DNA of 64,000 nucleotides from DAOTTX01 sp034437515 (GCA_034437515.1 DAOTTX010000407.1:1-64000), one strand, 5' to 3'; shown: positions 33,765 through 42,169, counted from the stretch's first letter. The notes: a model not told the origin generated them from the sequence alone. A program made the numbers and translations.

Positions 33765-33803
33765 TTACTTCATCCGCACGTGAGCCTTAGCGTAACAACC
33801 ACT

Positions 33804-34388
33804 ATGCAAAATCAGAATTTATTGGAAGACAATCTCACACGCGAAGAACTCCAGGCCTTGCGCAACAAACGCGCCGGGATGTTCATTTTTCAGGTAAGCT
33901 GGATTATGGCGTTCCTGTGCCTGGTGATGGTCAATTGGCAGTTGAGCTACTCCGCTGATTGGTTGCCGGAAGGCGCGGAACGCGCCAGCCTGCTCCCGGC
34001 AACATTTGCGACCGGGGCGCTGTTGCTAAGTTGTTTTCTGGCCCGCCGCGCATTAAGCGCCATCCAAACTGACGACCGCCCGCGCTTCCTGGTCGAATGG
34101 CTGGGTGTGATCGGGTTAGGGGGGCTGTTCATCGGCGTGATGGTGTTCGAGTTTTTCAGCATCAGCCCCGGCTCACAATACGCGCAGGTGTTCCGCTTGA
34201 TGACGGGATTCCATATGGTACACGCTTTTGTCATCGGCGCTTATTTACTGGGCGTTTACTTTCAAGCGCGGGACGGGCATTATGGTTCTCTGGATTTTTG
34301 GGCGGTCGAAGCCGGGGTGAAGCTCTGGTATTTCGTGTTTATCGCCTGGGCAATCTTCTACGTCACAATCTATTGGATCGCGTGGTAA
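33804..34388 (+). CDS. Heme-copper oxidase subunit III-like protein (first of two)
   Basis: This 194-residue membrane protein has five helices. Subunit III-like features are GFHMVHAFVIGAYLLGVYF and the final helix ending LWYFVFIAWAIFYVTIYW. Its N-terminal 30 residues are charged and cytosolic. Classic subunit III features are weaker than in the gene at 35570, so this may be a diverged duplicate or an accessory subunit. The ATG at 33804 (MQNQNLLEDNLTREEL) is preferred to a GTG at 33750, which lies inside a hairpin. No good Shine-Dalgarno sequence is visible. The position between coxA and the His-rich membrane protein supports an oxidase role. Confidence 0.75.
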   Translation: MQNQNLLEDNLTREELQALRNKRAGMFIFQVSWIMAFLCLVMVNWQLSYSADWLPEGAERASLLPATFATGALLLSCFLARRALSAIQTDDRPRFLVEWLGVIGLGGLFIGVMVFEFFSISPGSQYAQVFRLMTGFHMVHAFVIGAYLLGVYFQARDGHYGSLDFWAVEAGVKLWYFVFIAWAIFYVTIYWIAW

Positions 34389-34453
34389 AACTTATTTTTG
34401 ATCTGATTCGGTTGCCGTAAGCGTCGGCAAAACATCCAAAGGAGCGGTATTTA

Positions 34454-35557
34454 ATGAAACCTGGACTTACTCGCGCCGTACCAGCCGCCATACTCGGTTT
34501 TATTGGTGCGTGCGTTTTTGTTATCGTCATGCGTGCGCTGCAAAGCATCGACCCCGTGTGGGACCCCGAAATCGGGTTGATCCTCGCAGTGTTTGTGACT
34601 TCAGGGGCGTTCATCTGGGGTATGGGGGCGACTGACCCGCGCATGAACACCCACCCACATGAGCCTGAAGTCGATGAAGAAACCGGCCTCGCCATCGTCC
34701 CCGCTGAGGCGGAAGACCACCACCACGAGAAAGAAGGCGAAGAAGAACCGGCCTCCGTGCTGGGGTATTCGCTCTGGTCGTTGAGTTTCTGGTTAACCGT
34801 CATCCTGGTGGCGATTGGCGCGTTCGTCACGCTGCCGACCGGCCTTGTGTTGCAACAGACCAGCGACCCGGCAGCATCACCGACCGACGTCGGTTATAGT
34901 ACGTGGGAAATCCCCGTGCTTGGCGTGGAAACGGAACTCAGCCAGTTGACGCTGTTTGCCGGGTTCGTACTGGTCACAATCGCCACCCTGCTGGTGATCG
35001 GTGGTGGGTTGGCGCTGTTGTTTACCAGCCTCAACGAAGGCGTAAAGTCCGTTGCCGAAGTCGACTCCACGCGGATGCTTTCCAGCACGCCGGACGAAGA
35101 CATCGAAATGGTCGAGGTGAAGTATCAGCTCTCAGATTACGCGCTGTTTGCGGGGTTGGCGCTGGTGCTGTTCCTGATGTTGTATTACGTGTTCGTCGGC
35201 GTGCCCGTCAGCGAGCCGGAATGGCAGCGTATCGCGCTTTCCGCGTTCTTCGGCATCGTCTTTGCCGCCTATTTCACCATCCGGCCTATCCTGCACAGCA
35301 TCATCGGTGAAGGGTTTACCAACTTCTTCATCTTCCTGGGTGCGGCGGGTGGCCTGTATACCGCGTTCTACTATGTGTTGATCGGTCTCGCCATCCCAAG
35401 CCCGGAGTGGCTGCGTTGGTCGCTTTCCGTGATTAACGCGCTGGTATTTGCTTTTATTCTCGTGTATCCGCAGGTGCTCAGCCATACAATCGGGCGGGGT
35501 GCCGGGTCGCTGGCGAAATCGCTACGCGGCTTGCCCGAAGGCCTGGGCAACAAGTAA
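34454..35557 (+). CDS. Polytopic membrane protein of the oxidase operon with a His/Glu-rich loop
   Basis: This 367-residue protein has about seven to eight helices. After the second helix a hydrophilic stretch (about 60-98) is packed with His, Glu and Asp, including HPHEPEVDEE and EAEDHHHEKEGEEE. Such loops often bind metal, so a part in copper handling for CuA/CuB is possible but unproven. Helices at about 105-125, 165-195, 235-260 and beyond repeat a pattern ending YYVFVGVPVSEPEW and YYVLIGLAIPSPEW, suggesting internal duplication of a two-helix unit. AGGAG lies before the ATG. I know no characterised family. Its place between the two subunit III genes suggests an accessory subunit or assembly factor. 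Confidence 0.7.
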   Translation: MKPGLTRAVPAAILGFIGACVFVIVMRALQSIDPVWDPEIGLILAVFVTSGAFIWGMGATDPRMNTHPHEPEVDEETGLAIVPAEAEDHHHEKEGEEEPASVLGYSLWSLSFWLTVILVAIGAFVTLPTGLVLQQTSDPAASPTDVGYSTWEIPVLGVETELSQLTLFAGFVLVTIATLLVIGGGLALLFTSLNEGVKSVAEVDSTRMLSSTPDEDIEMVEVKYQLSDYALFAGLALVLFLMLYYVFVGVPVSEPEWQRIALSAFFGIVFAAYFTIRPILHSIIGEGFTNFFIFLGAAGGLYTAFYYVLIGLAIPSPEWLRWSLSVINALVFAFILVYPQVLSHTIGRGAGSLAKSLRGLPEGLGNK

Positions 35558-35569
35558 GGGGGTTGACCG

Positions 35570-36202
35570 ATGAGTGACATGACCATCAACGAAAATCCAA
35601 CTGCGGCAGAACTCGAAGCCGAAGCCCGCAGTATTGACAACCAGAAGTTTGCGATGTGGTTGTTCCTGGCGAGTGAAATCGTGATCTTCACCGCGATGAT
35701 CGCACCGTATATCATCTTCCGCATCCAACATCCAGAAATCGTGCATGAATTTCATGAAGCCGTCGGCCTGGGCGGTATCTTGCTGGTGACGTTCAACACC
35801 TTCCTATTGCTGACCAGCAGTTGGGCAATGGTGATGGGCTTGCGCCAGATCCAGAAAGACGATATTCCCGGCATGGTGCGCTGGCTCGGCCTGACCGCCT
35901 TGTTCGGTGCGATCTTTTTGTTCTTGCAGTATGTCGAATACAACACCGTTTCTGACAAAGGGTTGACGCTCGGCATGTCCGGCGATGAATGGGAGGGACT
36001 GGGGGCGCGCTTCTACGGGCCGACGGCCTTCCACGGGGCGCATGTGTTCGTCGGTATCGTGTGGTGCCTGCTGGTGATGAGACGCGCACGGAACGGCAAC
36101 TACAGCTCACACAATTACGCCGGGGTGGAAGTGTTCGGCCTGTACTGGCATTTCGTCGATGTCGTCTGGATTTTGCTGTTCACCCTGATTTACCTGATCT
36201 AA
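35570..36202 (+). CDS. coxC: Cytochrome c oxidase subunit III
   Basis: This 210-residue protein has five to six helices and conserved subunit III sequence: KFAMWLFLASEIVIFTAMIAPYI near the N-terminus, TFNTFLLLTSSWAM, FHGAHVFVGIVW, and the C-terminal GLYWHFVDVVWILLFTLIYLI, where the WHFVDVVWI block is nearly universal in the family. It stabilises subunit I and proton uptake. GGGGG lies before the ATG. It begins 12 bases after the His-rich protein gene and ends 12 bases before the subunit IV gene. Confidence 0.93.
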   Translation: MSDMTINENPTAAELEAEARSIDNQKFAMWLFLASEIVIFTAMIAPYIIFRIQHPEIVHEFHEAVGLGGILLVTFNTFLLLTSSWAMVMGLRQIQKDDIPGMVRWLGLTALFGAIFLFLQYVEYNTVSDKGLTLGMSGDEWEGLGARFYGPTAFHGAHVFVGIVWCLLVMRRARNGNYSSHNYAGVEVFGLYWHFVDVVWILLFTLIYLI

Positions 36203-36214
36203 CGGAGGAACTCG

Positions 36215-36835
36215 ATGAGCGAAAAATCCAAGAACGAAACGAACGAAGAACTGACCGACGAGCAAATCGAAGACGTTGCCCATTCCGTGCCCAAACCGGA
36301 TGACTACCCACCGGGGCAGGCTGAAGAACTTGAAGACCGCCTCGAAGAAGTCGAAGACGACGACGAAATCGAAGGTTTTGAAGAGGGCGTGGTCGAGATG
36401 ATCGAGGAGTCGGAAGATGCGACCGACTCGCCCGTCGTGGAAACGTTCGACAGCGCCGTCACCGCGATTGAAGAAAGCATCGAGTCCGCAGGCGGCCCGC
36501 CGGAAACGCCGGAAGAAGCCCTACACCACGAACATCACGGCGATGTGACCGTGTTCCGGGGCAAGACCTACGACATCCCGTTGTATACGAGTGTGTTCCT
36601 GGGCCTGGGTGTGCTGACGATAATCGAGGTGTTGGTCGCGGAGATCATCACGGCAGACATCATCACGATCCCGGTCAACCTGACGATTGCGCTGGCGAAG
36701 GTGTTCCTTGTCGTGTATTTCTACATGCACCTGAACACCGACAGCAAGGTCTTTGCGCTCACGCTGGCGGTGCCGGTCATCATCGCGCTGCTTTCGGCGA
36801 TCTTCCTGTTTGCCATCCCGACTGGCGGCTACTAA
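36215..36835 (+). CDS. Cytochrome c oxidase subunit IV-like protein with acidic N-terminal extension
   Basis: The C-terminal 95 residues hold three helices with the prokaryotic subunit IV signature ALAKVFLVVYFYMHLNTDS. Ahead of it is an extension of about 110 residues with very many Glu and Asp, low complexity and a short His cluster (LHHEHHGD). Ordinary subunit IV proteins are about 100 residues, so this is double the usual length. The extension mirrors the acidic tail of CoxB and could bind metal or cytochrome c; this is inference. GGAGG precedes the ATG. It is the last gene of the operon, before the terminator at 36864. Confidence 0.85.
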   Translation: MSEKSKNETNEELTDEQIEDVAHSVPKPDDYPPGQAEELEDRLEEVEDDDEIEGFEEGVVEMIEESEDATDSPVVETFDSAVTAIEESIESAGGPPETPEEALHHEHHGDVTVFRGKTYDIPLYTSVFLGLGVLTIIEVLVAEIITADIITIPVNLTIALAKVFLVVYFYMHLNTDSKVFALTLAVPVIIALLSAIFLFAIPTGGY

Positions 36836-36863
36836 AGCCAGCGTCACACAATCACCGATGAAG

Positions 36864-36898
36864 AAGGTATCCCTTCCCTAGAAGGGGTACCTTTTTTG
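36864..36898 (+). terminator. Rho-independent terminator of the oxidase operon
   Basis: AAGGTATCCCTTC and GAAGGGGTACCTT pair over 13 bases (one T-G) around a CCTA loop, with TTTTGTT immediately after. It lies about 30 bases past the last oxidase gene. Confidence 0.9.
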
Positions 36899-36950
36899 TT
36901 TCCACGTTATAATGATAGCCAACTCTCAAAACTGGAAGTAAGGACGGATT

Positions 36951-37697
36951 ATGCAGGTTGATCTGACAGAGCGCGTCGCACTGGTTACGGGTAGCGCCCA
37001 CCGTGTTGGTAAGGCCATCGCGCTGGAATTGGCGAAGAACGGTGTTAACATCCTGGTACATTATCACAGTTCCGAAGAATCCACCGTGCGTGAAACCACG
37101 CAAGAGATCAAGTCTTACGGTGTGGACGCCTACGCCGTCCAGGCGGACGTTAGCACCAACGAAGGCGTTAAGACGGTGTTCGATGCGGTGAAAGAAAACT
37201 ACGGCAAGCTGGATATTCTGGTCAACAGCGCGTCGATCTTTAGCGCCAACACTTTTATGAACGTCACGCTGGACGACTGGAACAAGTCGCTGAGCGTGAA
37301 CCTGACCGCGCCCTTCCTGTGTATGCAGGCCGCCGCCCGTCTGATGCAAGACAACAGCTTAGAAGGCGGCAGCATCGTTAACATCCTGGATTATGGCGCG
37401 GTCAACCCCTGGCCTGATCGTGTCGATCACAATATCAGCAAGTCCGGGCTTTACATGCTGACCAAAGTCGGTGCGATGAGCCTGGGCGAGTATAACATCC
37501 GCGTGAACGGGGTGCTGCCCGGCCCGGTGATGAAAGACGCGGGTACCTCTGATGAGCAATGGCAGCAAATCGGGCAGCGCAGCCCATTAGGGCGCACCGG
37601 CAACGCCGGGGACGTCGCGCGGACGGTGGTCTATCTGGTGAGCGAGAATTACATCACCGGTACAGTGGTCAAAGTCAACGGCGGTGAGGATTTATGA
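36951..37697 (+). CDS. Short-chain dehydrogenase/reductase, pteridine-reductase-like
   Basis: This 248-residue Rossmann enzyme has the cofactor loop TGSAHRVGKAIA with Arg (favouring NADPH, as in FolM and PTR1), LVNSAS, Asn117 in SVNLTAPF and the C-terminal VNGGEDL. The catalytic pair YxxxK is altered: Lys164 is present in HNISKSGL, but the Tyr position holds His160. The Ser position carries Asp147 in ILDYGA, as in pteridine reductases. Either His substitutes as the acid or the reaction differs. AAGGA lies upstream of the ATG. It begins a three-gene unit with the esterase-like gene (4-base overlap) and phosphofructokinase. 3-oxoacyl reductase activity is an alternative. Confidence 0.85.
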   Translation: MQVDLTERVALVTGSAHRVGKAIALELAKNGVNILVHYHSSEESTVRETTQEIKSYGVDAYAVQADVSTNEGVKTVFDAVKENYGKLDILVNSASIFSANTFMNVTLDDWNKSLSVNLTAPFLCMQAAARLMQDNSLEGGSIVNILDYGAVNPWPDRVDHNISKSGLYMLTKVGAMSLGEYNIRVNGVLPGPVMKDAGTSDEQWQQIGQRSPLGRTGNAGDVARTVVYLVSENYITGTVVKVNGGEDL

Positions 37698-38548
37698 GCG
37701 ACTGGCAAGATTACCACGCCCTCAACGACGCGGATGGTGTGACCGGTGACCTGCGCGTCTACCCGGCGCTGCACAGCCCCCAACTGGAAAACGACCGCGA
37801 CATCCTGGTGTGGTTGCCGCCGTCGTATCACACGGCGACGGCGGTGCGTTATCCCGTGCTTTACATGCACGACGGTCAAAACTTGTTCGACGCGGAGACC
37901 AGCTTCGCCGGAGAATGGGGTGTCGATGAGCAGATGACCGCCCTCGCCGCTGAAGGGATCGAGGCGTTGGTGGTCGGCATCACCAACAAAACTAACCGGA
38001 TGTACGAGTTTAACCCGTTCACCGCCAGTTGGATGGTCTCCGGCGGCGGCGAGCAGTATCTCCAATTCGTCACGGAGACGGTCAAGCCGTTGGTAGACGC
38101 ACACTTCCGCACCTTGCCCGACCGTGACCACACCGCGCTGATTGGCTCGTCGATGGGCGGCCTCATCAGCCTGTATGGTTACTTCACCCACACAGATGTG
38201 TTCGGCCTGTGCGGGGCGTTGAGTCCGTCGGCATGGTTCGGTAAGTCACTGCTGACGCGCTTCATCGAACAGGCACCGACCCCACCCGGACGCATCTACC
38301 TCGACATTGGCACACAGGAAGGTGATATGTCCGACCAGACACGTGGACGCATGAAAAACGCCGCGATGATGCAATCCCTCAGCTACATGCGCAGTGTGCG
38401 CCGGTTGCGTGATCTGCTCAAGGAAAAGGGTTACGGCGACGACGCCTTGCTGTACACTGAAGACTTTGGCGGCATACACAACGAGGCCGCGTGGGGTAAA
38501 CGCTTCCCCGCTGCGGCACGCTTTTTACTGGACGGCAAAAGGGAGTAA
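37694..38548 (+). CDS. Esterase-like alpha/beta hydrolase (enterochelin-esterase/Fes type)
   Basis: This 284-residue protein has the esterase-D/Fes plan: RDILVWLPPSYH and YPVLYMHDGQNLFD, then the nucleophile elbow GSSMGGL with Ser153. An acidic residue and a His near the C-terminus (TEDFGGIHNEAAW) can complete the triad. It has no signal peptide and is cytosolic. It overlaps the SDR stop by four bases, and phosphofructokinase starts six bases after it. Substrates of this family range from siderophore esters to sugar esters and cannot be told from sequence. Fold and catalytic Ser are clear. Confidence 0.85.
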   Translation: MSDWQDYHALNDADGVTGDLRVYPALHSPQLENDRDILVWLPPSYHTATAVRYPVLYMHDGQNLFDAETSFAGEWGVDEQMTALAAEGIEALVVGITNKTNRMYEFNPFTASWMVSGGGEQYLQFVTETVKPLVDAHFRTLPDRDHTALIGSSMGGLISLYGYFTHTDVFGLCGALSPSAWFGKSLLTRFIEQAPTPPGRIYLDIGTQEGDMSDQTRGRMKNAAMMQSLSYMRSVRRLRDLLKEKGYGDDALLYTEDFGGIHNEAAWGKRFPAAARFLLDGKRE

Positions 38549-38554
38549 ATTTCT

Positions 38555-39535
38555 GTGAAACGTATTGCAGTCTTAACGAGTGGTGGCGATGCCCCCGGCA
38601 TGAACGCCGCGATCCGTGCGGTGACACGGGCTGGCATCGCGCATGGGTGGGAGGTCTACGGGATCGAACACGGTTACGCCGGTCTGCTGGCGGGTGAGAT
38701 GCGCCCGTTAAACGCTCGCGATGTCGGCGGCATCATCCAGAACGGCGGGACGTTCCTCGGTAGTGCGCGTGCGCCTCACTTCCGCACAGAGGAAGGCCAG
38801 CGCGACGGCCTGCGCCAACTCAACCAGAATGAGATCGACGGGCTGGTCGTCATCGGCGGCAACGGTTCACAGACCGGCGCTCATGCGCTGCACAAGCTCG
38901 GTTTTCCGGTGGTCGGTGTGGCCTCGACCATTGATAACGACCTGTACGGCTCTGACATTACCATTGGTGTCGATACCGCGCTGAACATTGCGGTGGAAGC
39001 CATCGACCGGCTCAAGGTGACCGCGTCCTCGCACACCCGCGCGTTTTTCGTCGAGGTGATGGGGCGAGACTGCGGCTATCTAGCGTTGATGTCCGGCATT
39101 GCTGGTGGTGCGGAGGCGGTCTGCATCCCCGAAGTGCCCAACCCGCCCGAAGAAGTCGCGCAGACCCTCGAAGAAGCCTACGCACGCGGCAAAGCGCACG
39201 GTCTGGTGGTGGTCGCGGAAGGGGCGAAATATAACGCGGATGCGCTCAACGACTATTTTCGGGAGCACGACTCGCTGGAAGAAGAAGTCGGCTTTGAACT
39301 GCGCACGACCAAGCTAGGCCATGTGCAGCGCGGCGGCGCACCCGGTGTCTTTGATCGCATCCTCGCTTCACGGTTGGGCGCGGGGGCCGTCGAACAGCTT
39401 GCGGCGGGTAATTATGGCGTGTTGGTCGGCTTGAGGGGCAATCAGGTTGCCACCACCCCACACGAGGAAGTCGCCGGGAAGCATCGCCCGGTAGACCCCA
39501 AGCTGTTTGAACTGGCGGAAACCCTCGCTCGCTAA
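38555..39535 (+). CDS. pfkA: 6-phosphofructokinase
   Basis: This glycolytic enzyme phosphorylates fructose-6-phosphate. In the 326 residues are TSGGDAPGMNAAIR (nucleotide loop), GGNGSQTGA (101-109), STIDNDLYGSDITIGVDTA with catalytic Asp127, MGRDCGYLA, and HVQRGGAP near 265. The GGxGS form with Gly-Ser, rather than the GGDDT of PPi-dependent enzymes, argues for ATP as donor. In E. coli PfkA the same loop is GGDGS; here Asp is replaced by Asn. The start is GTG with GGGAG nine bases upstream. A strong terminator follows at 39554. Fructose-6-phosphate from the NagA/NagB-II route could feed in here. Confidence 0.93.
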   Translation: MKRIAVLTSGGDAPGMNAAIRAVTRAGIAHGWEVYGIEHGYAGLLAGEMRPLNARDVGGIIQNGGTFLGSARAPHFRTEEGQRDGLRQLNQNEIDGLVVIGGNGSQTGAHALHKLGFPVVGVASTIDNDLYGSDITIGVDTALNIAVEAIDRLKVTASSHTRAFFVEVMGRDCGYLALMSGIAGGAEAVCIPEVPNPPEEVAQTLEEAYARGKAHGLVVVAEGAKYNADALNDYFREHDSLEEEVGFELRTTKLGHVQRGGAPGVFDRILASRLGAGAVEQLAAGNYGVLVGLRGNQVATTPHEEVAGKHRPVDPKLFELAETLAR

Positions 39536-39553
39536 AACGCCGCTAAAGCCAAA

Positions 39554-39578
39554 ACGACCACCATCTGATGGTGGTCGT
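39554..39578. terminator. Hairpin terminator between convergent genes
   Basis: ACGACCACCAT and ATGGTGGTCGT form an 11-base perfect stem with a CTG loop. AAAA precedes and CTGTTTTG follows, so it can serve both pfkA and the minus-strand methyltransferase ending at 39625. Confidence 0.8.
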
Positions 39579-39624
39579 CTGTTTTGCGGTTGTTACGGTG
39601 CGGTGTCTACGGTTGATGCAGCCA

Positions 39625-40413
39625 TTAGAACAGGGGTTTGCGTGCCCGCAATGCCAAAAACAGCGGAATTTCACTATCGGCGAGTTTTTCTGCTTTGCTG
39701 CGTTTCTTGTTGCCCAGCGCCTTGTTACCCACCGGGATCTCCTCCATGCGGTCGGTCATCAAGCCAATTTGCGCCAGTGTGTTGACGTACTCGCCGATCG
39801 GTCGGTGAAAGCTGATGGTCACGCCGGTGTCGTGCTGCTTCATCGGGACGGGCAGCGGCGTCAAATAGCGATCCACTCGGCGATATTGCAGCTTACGATT
39901 TTCATCATAGCCCCACCCACTTTGGCGCGGCACGCGAAAAGCCGGGTGCGTCATCAGCAGGACTATCCGTCCGCCGGGACGCAACGCCCAGGCCGCTTCA
40001 CGCAGCACATCTTCTAACGGATCCATATCTTGAATACTGAGCAGAAAGGTCACCGCGTCGAATTGATCCGCGTGCATAAACGAGAGTTGGTGCAATTGCG
40101 CCGCGTCCCCTTCTAGGAAGCGCCCGTGTTGTCCGTGATGCTGTCGGGCGTATTCCAGCAACTTTTCGCCGACATCCACGCCGGTATAATACGCGCCGGC
40201 TCTGGCGACATCCGGGGCAAGCACCCCCTGTCCTGCGCCGATGTCAAGCACGGCCTCGTCCGGTTGCGGGTCGAGCAATTTGAGCAGCGCCGGGATCGCC
40301 AGCTTACGGTGATGATGGCTACCGCCCTTGCCGACCCAACCGTCATACCACGCGGCGACGGCATCCCAGCCACCGGGTTTGCTGCGTCTGTTTTTGTTTT
40401 GCTGTTGTGACAT
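39625..40413 (-). CDS. Class I SAM-dependent methyltransferase
   Basis: This 262-residue protein has a standard Rossmann methyltransferase core: VLDIGAGQGVLAPDVA (motif I, about 55-70), TGVDVGEKLLEYAR, GDAAQLHQLSF, and FDAVTFLLSIQDMDPLEDVL with ALRPGGRIVLLMTHP (post motif). The C-terminal third is Lys-rich with NKALGNKKRSKAEK. GTGAGG precedes the ATG. The substrate is unknown. It is the last gene of a minus-strand group but is separated by 68 bases from the sugar kinase upstream. Confidence 0.85.
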   Translation of the reverse strand: MSQQQNKNRRSKPGGWDAVAAWYDGWVGKGGSHHHRKLAIPALLKLLDPQPDEAVLDIGAGQGVLAPDVARAGAYYTGVDVGEKLLEYARQHHGQHGRFLEGDAAQLHQLSFMHADQFDAVTFLLSIQDMDPLEDVLREAAWALRPGGRIVLLMTHPAFRVPRQSGWGYDENRKLQYRRVDRYLTPLPVPMKQHDTGVTISFHRPIGEYVNTLAQIGLMTDRMEEIPVGNKALGNKKRSKAEKLADSEIPLFLALRARKPLF

Positions 40414-40481
40414 AACCTCACCGTGCGTTTCACTTCACAAATCACTGTTTATCGTATCACCACCGGCGGGATCGGCGTAGG

Positions 40482-41438
40482 TTAGAAGCCGCCGCGTGCC
40501 TCGACGAATGCCAGCGCCCGGTCATGGGTGGGCATGGCGTTCGCCGTGCCGTGTTCCGCGACGACCATCGCACCACAGGCGTTGCCCAACGTCGCCGCCT
40601 GTGCCAGCGACCAGCCGTTGAGATAGCCGTAGGTGAAGCCACCGGCGAAGGCATCCCCCGCGCCGAGGAAGTTCACCACCTTCACCGAAAAGGGCGATAC
40701 GTCGATCATATCACCACCAGTGGTATAGACCGTGCAGCCCCGCACCCCACGCTTGACGATCAACGCCTCGCGTACTTTTGAAAGCAGCACGTTGACCGCT
40801 GCATCCAGGTCGTCCGTGCTGGCAGCGGCGCGTACTTCATCTTCTCCGCCGATAGCGACATCGACCAGTGGCAGCACCAACCGGGCGTTCGTCCCGTAGA
40901 TGCGCGGGTCAGCCCACATCGGCACGCGATAGTCGAGATCCATCAGCACTTTGGCTCCGGCGTTCGCGGCGGTTTCGGCGGCGGTGGCGGTCGCGGTGCG
41001 GCTGGGGTCTTTAATCAAGCACATCCCGGTGAACAGAAAGGCGCGGCAGTCCTCTAGCGGGGAGGCCAGCACATCCTCGACCGTAAGTTCAAGGTCGGCG
41101 TTTTGCGCGACATAGGCGACGAACTGCATGGCCTCCGGTGGTTGCAAGGCGACCAGCACCGTGTTGGTGTGGTAGCCGGGTTTAGTCAGCACGCGGCGGG
41201 TATCAATCCCCTCGTTACGCAGGAACTTGAGCAAAAACCCGCTGACGAAGTCGTCACCGACGCCGGTAATCAGCGCGGTTTGCAAGCCCATACGCTGCGC
41301 CCCCACACAGATGTTGGTCGGGCAACCGCCCACATAGGCGCGGAAGCCGGTCAGGTCGGCGAAGTCCGCACCGACCTCGTCGCCAAACAAATCGAGCGTG
41401 CTGCGTCCCATGCAGATCAAGTCAAACGTCTTACTCAT
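40482..41438 (-). CDS. PfkB-family sugar kinase, IolC-like
   Basis: This 318-residue ribokinase-fold protein has DLICMGRSTLDLF at the N-terminus, YVGGCPTNICVGAQRMGL (substrate lid region), ALITGVGDDFVSGF, and the ATP/catalytic motif FLGAGDAFAGGF with the base Asp. Overall pattern and the CPTNICVG segment resemble 5-dehydro-2-deoxygluconokinase (IolC) of inositol breakdown, but no other iol gene is nearby, so another sugar or sugar acid is possible. The ATG at 41438 lies within the ATGA overlap with the upstream methyltransferase and follows GAAAGG. Confidence 0.83.
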   Translation of the reverse strand: MSKTFDLICMGRSTLDLFGDEVGADFADLTGFRAYVGGCPTNICVGAQRMGLQTALITGVGDDFVSGFLLKFLRNEGIDTRRVLTKPGYHTNTVLVALQPPEAMQFVAYVAQNADLELTVEDVLASPLEDCRAFLFTGMCLIKDPSRTATATAAETAANAGAKVLMDLDYRVPMWADPRIYGTNARLVLPLVDVAIGGEDEVRAAASTDDLDAAVNVLLSKVREALIVKRGVRGCTVYTTGGDMIDVSPFSVKVVNFLGAGDAFAGGFTYGYLNGWSLAQAATLGNACGAMVVAEHGTANAMPTHDRALAFVEARGGF

Positions 41439-42169
41439 GCCGTGCCTTTCGTCGCCCGCATGCAAATAAAGCCCGGTGCGTGCATCAGCCGTTCGTAGCG
41501 TTCCGGGTCAGCTTTTTTGAATTCTTCGGTCGGTCGGGGTTCGAGGACGTGATCAAGCGTCAAGCCCGCCGCCAACAACGGATTGATCTGCTCGGCGAGT
41601 GGACGCCGGTAGAAGCGGATGAGCGGCTTCGGGTCGCCAAAGCCCCCCCATTCGATCTCGTGATACTCGACCTCGAAGTAGTTGATCTCGCGTTTTACGC
41701 GATAATGCAGCCATTCGTAATCCCCCTGCGGGTGCCCGGAGGAAAAGACCAGCGTGCCGCCGGGTTTGAGCACGCGATGAAACTCTTTGAACACCGCCCC
41801 CCAATCCTCGATATTATCCAGCACCAGCGGGCAGAGGACGAGGTCGAAGGTGGCACTGGCAAACGGCAGCGCGTTTTCAAGGTTGGCTCGCAGCACATCC
41901 GCACGGTCACCGATGCGGGCTTTCGTGATCGCCACCATGCGCGGGGTCACATCGAACGCGGTGACGTGTGCGCCCTGTTCTACCAGGCGAGTCGTGTACT
42001 CGCCGGGGCCACAGCCCACGTCCAGCACGCGCAACCCGGCGACCTCCGGCAACAGAGAAAACACCGCCGGACGGTCATAGTAGGCGTTGTGGGGTTTAGT
42101 CGTGGCACGAGTGGCGTAGCGGTCAGCAAAGATCTCGTAATTTTGTTCACCGATAGATTTTGGTGGCAT
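41435..42169 (-). CDS. Class I SAM-dependent methyltransferase (UbiE/methyltransf_11 type)
   Basis: This 244-residue protein has a compact type-11 core: VLDVGCGPGEYTTRLVEQG (motif I), VTAFDVTPRMVAITKARI, ANLENALPFASATFDLVLCPLVLDNI and VLKPGGTLVFSSGHP. It lacks membrane segments. Such enzymes methylate small molecules, and I cannot assign the acceptor. AGGAGGGG lies just before the ATG. The last four bases overlap the start of the IolC-like kinase gene, so the pair is translationally coupled. Confidence 0.86.
   Translation of the reverse strand: MPPKSIGEQNYEIFADRYATRATTKPHNAYYDRPAVFSLLPEVAGLRVLDVGCGPGEYTTRLVEQGAHVTAFDVTPRMVAITKARIGDRADVLRANLENALPFASATFDLVLCPLVLDNIEDWGAVFKEFHRVLKPGGTLVFSSGHPQGDYEWLHYRVKREINYFEVEYHEIEWGGFGDPKPLIRFYRRPLAEQINPLLAAGLTLDHVLEPRPTEEFKKADPERYERLMHAPGFICMRATKGTA

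Noticed and set aside
33750..33803. GTG-start extension of the first subunit III-like gene
   Set aside because: The extra 18 residues lie over a hairpin and have no ribosome site; the ATG at 33804 fits better.
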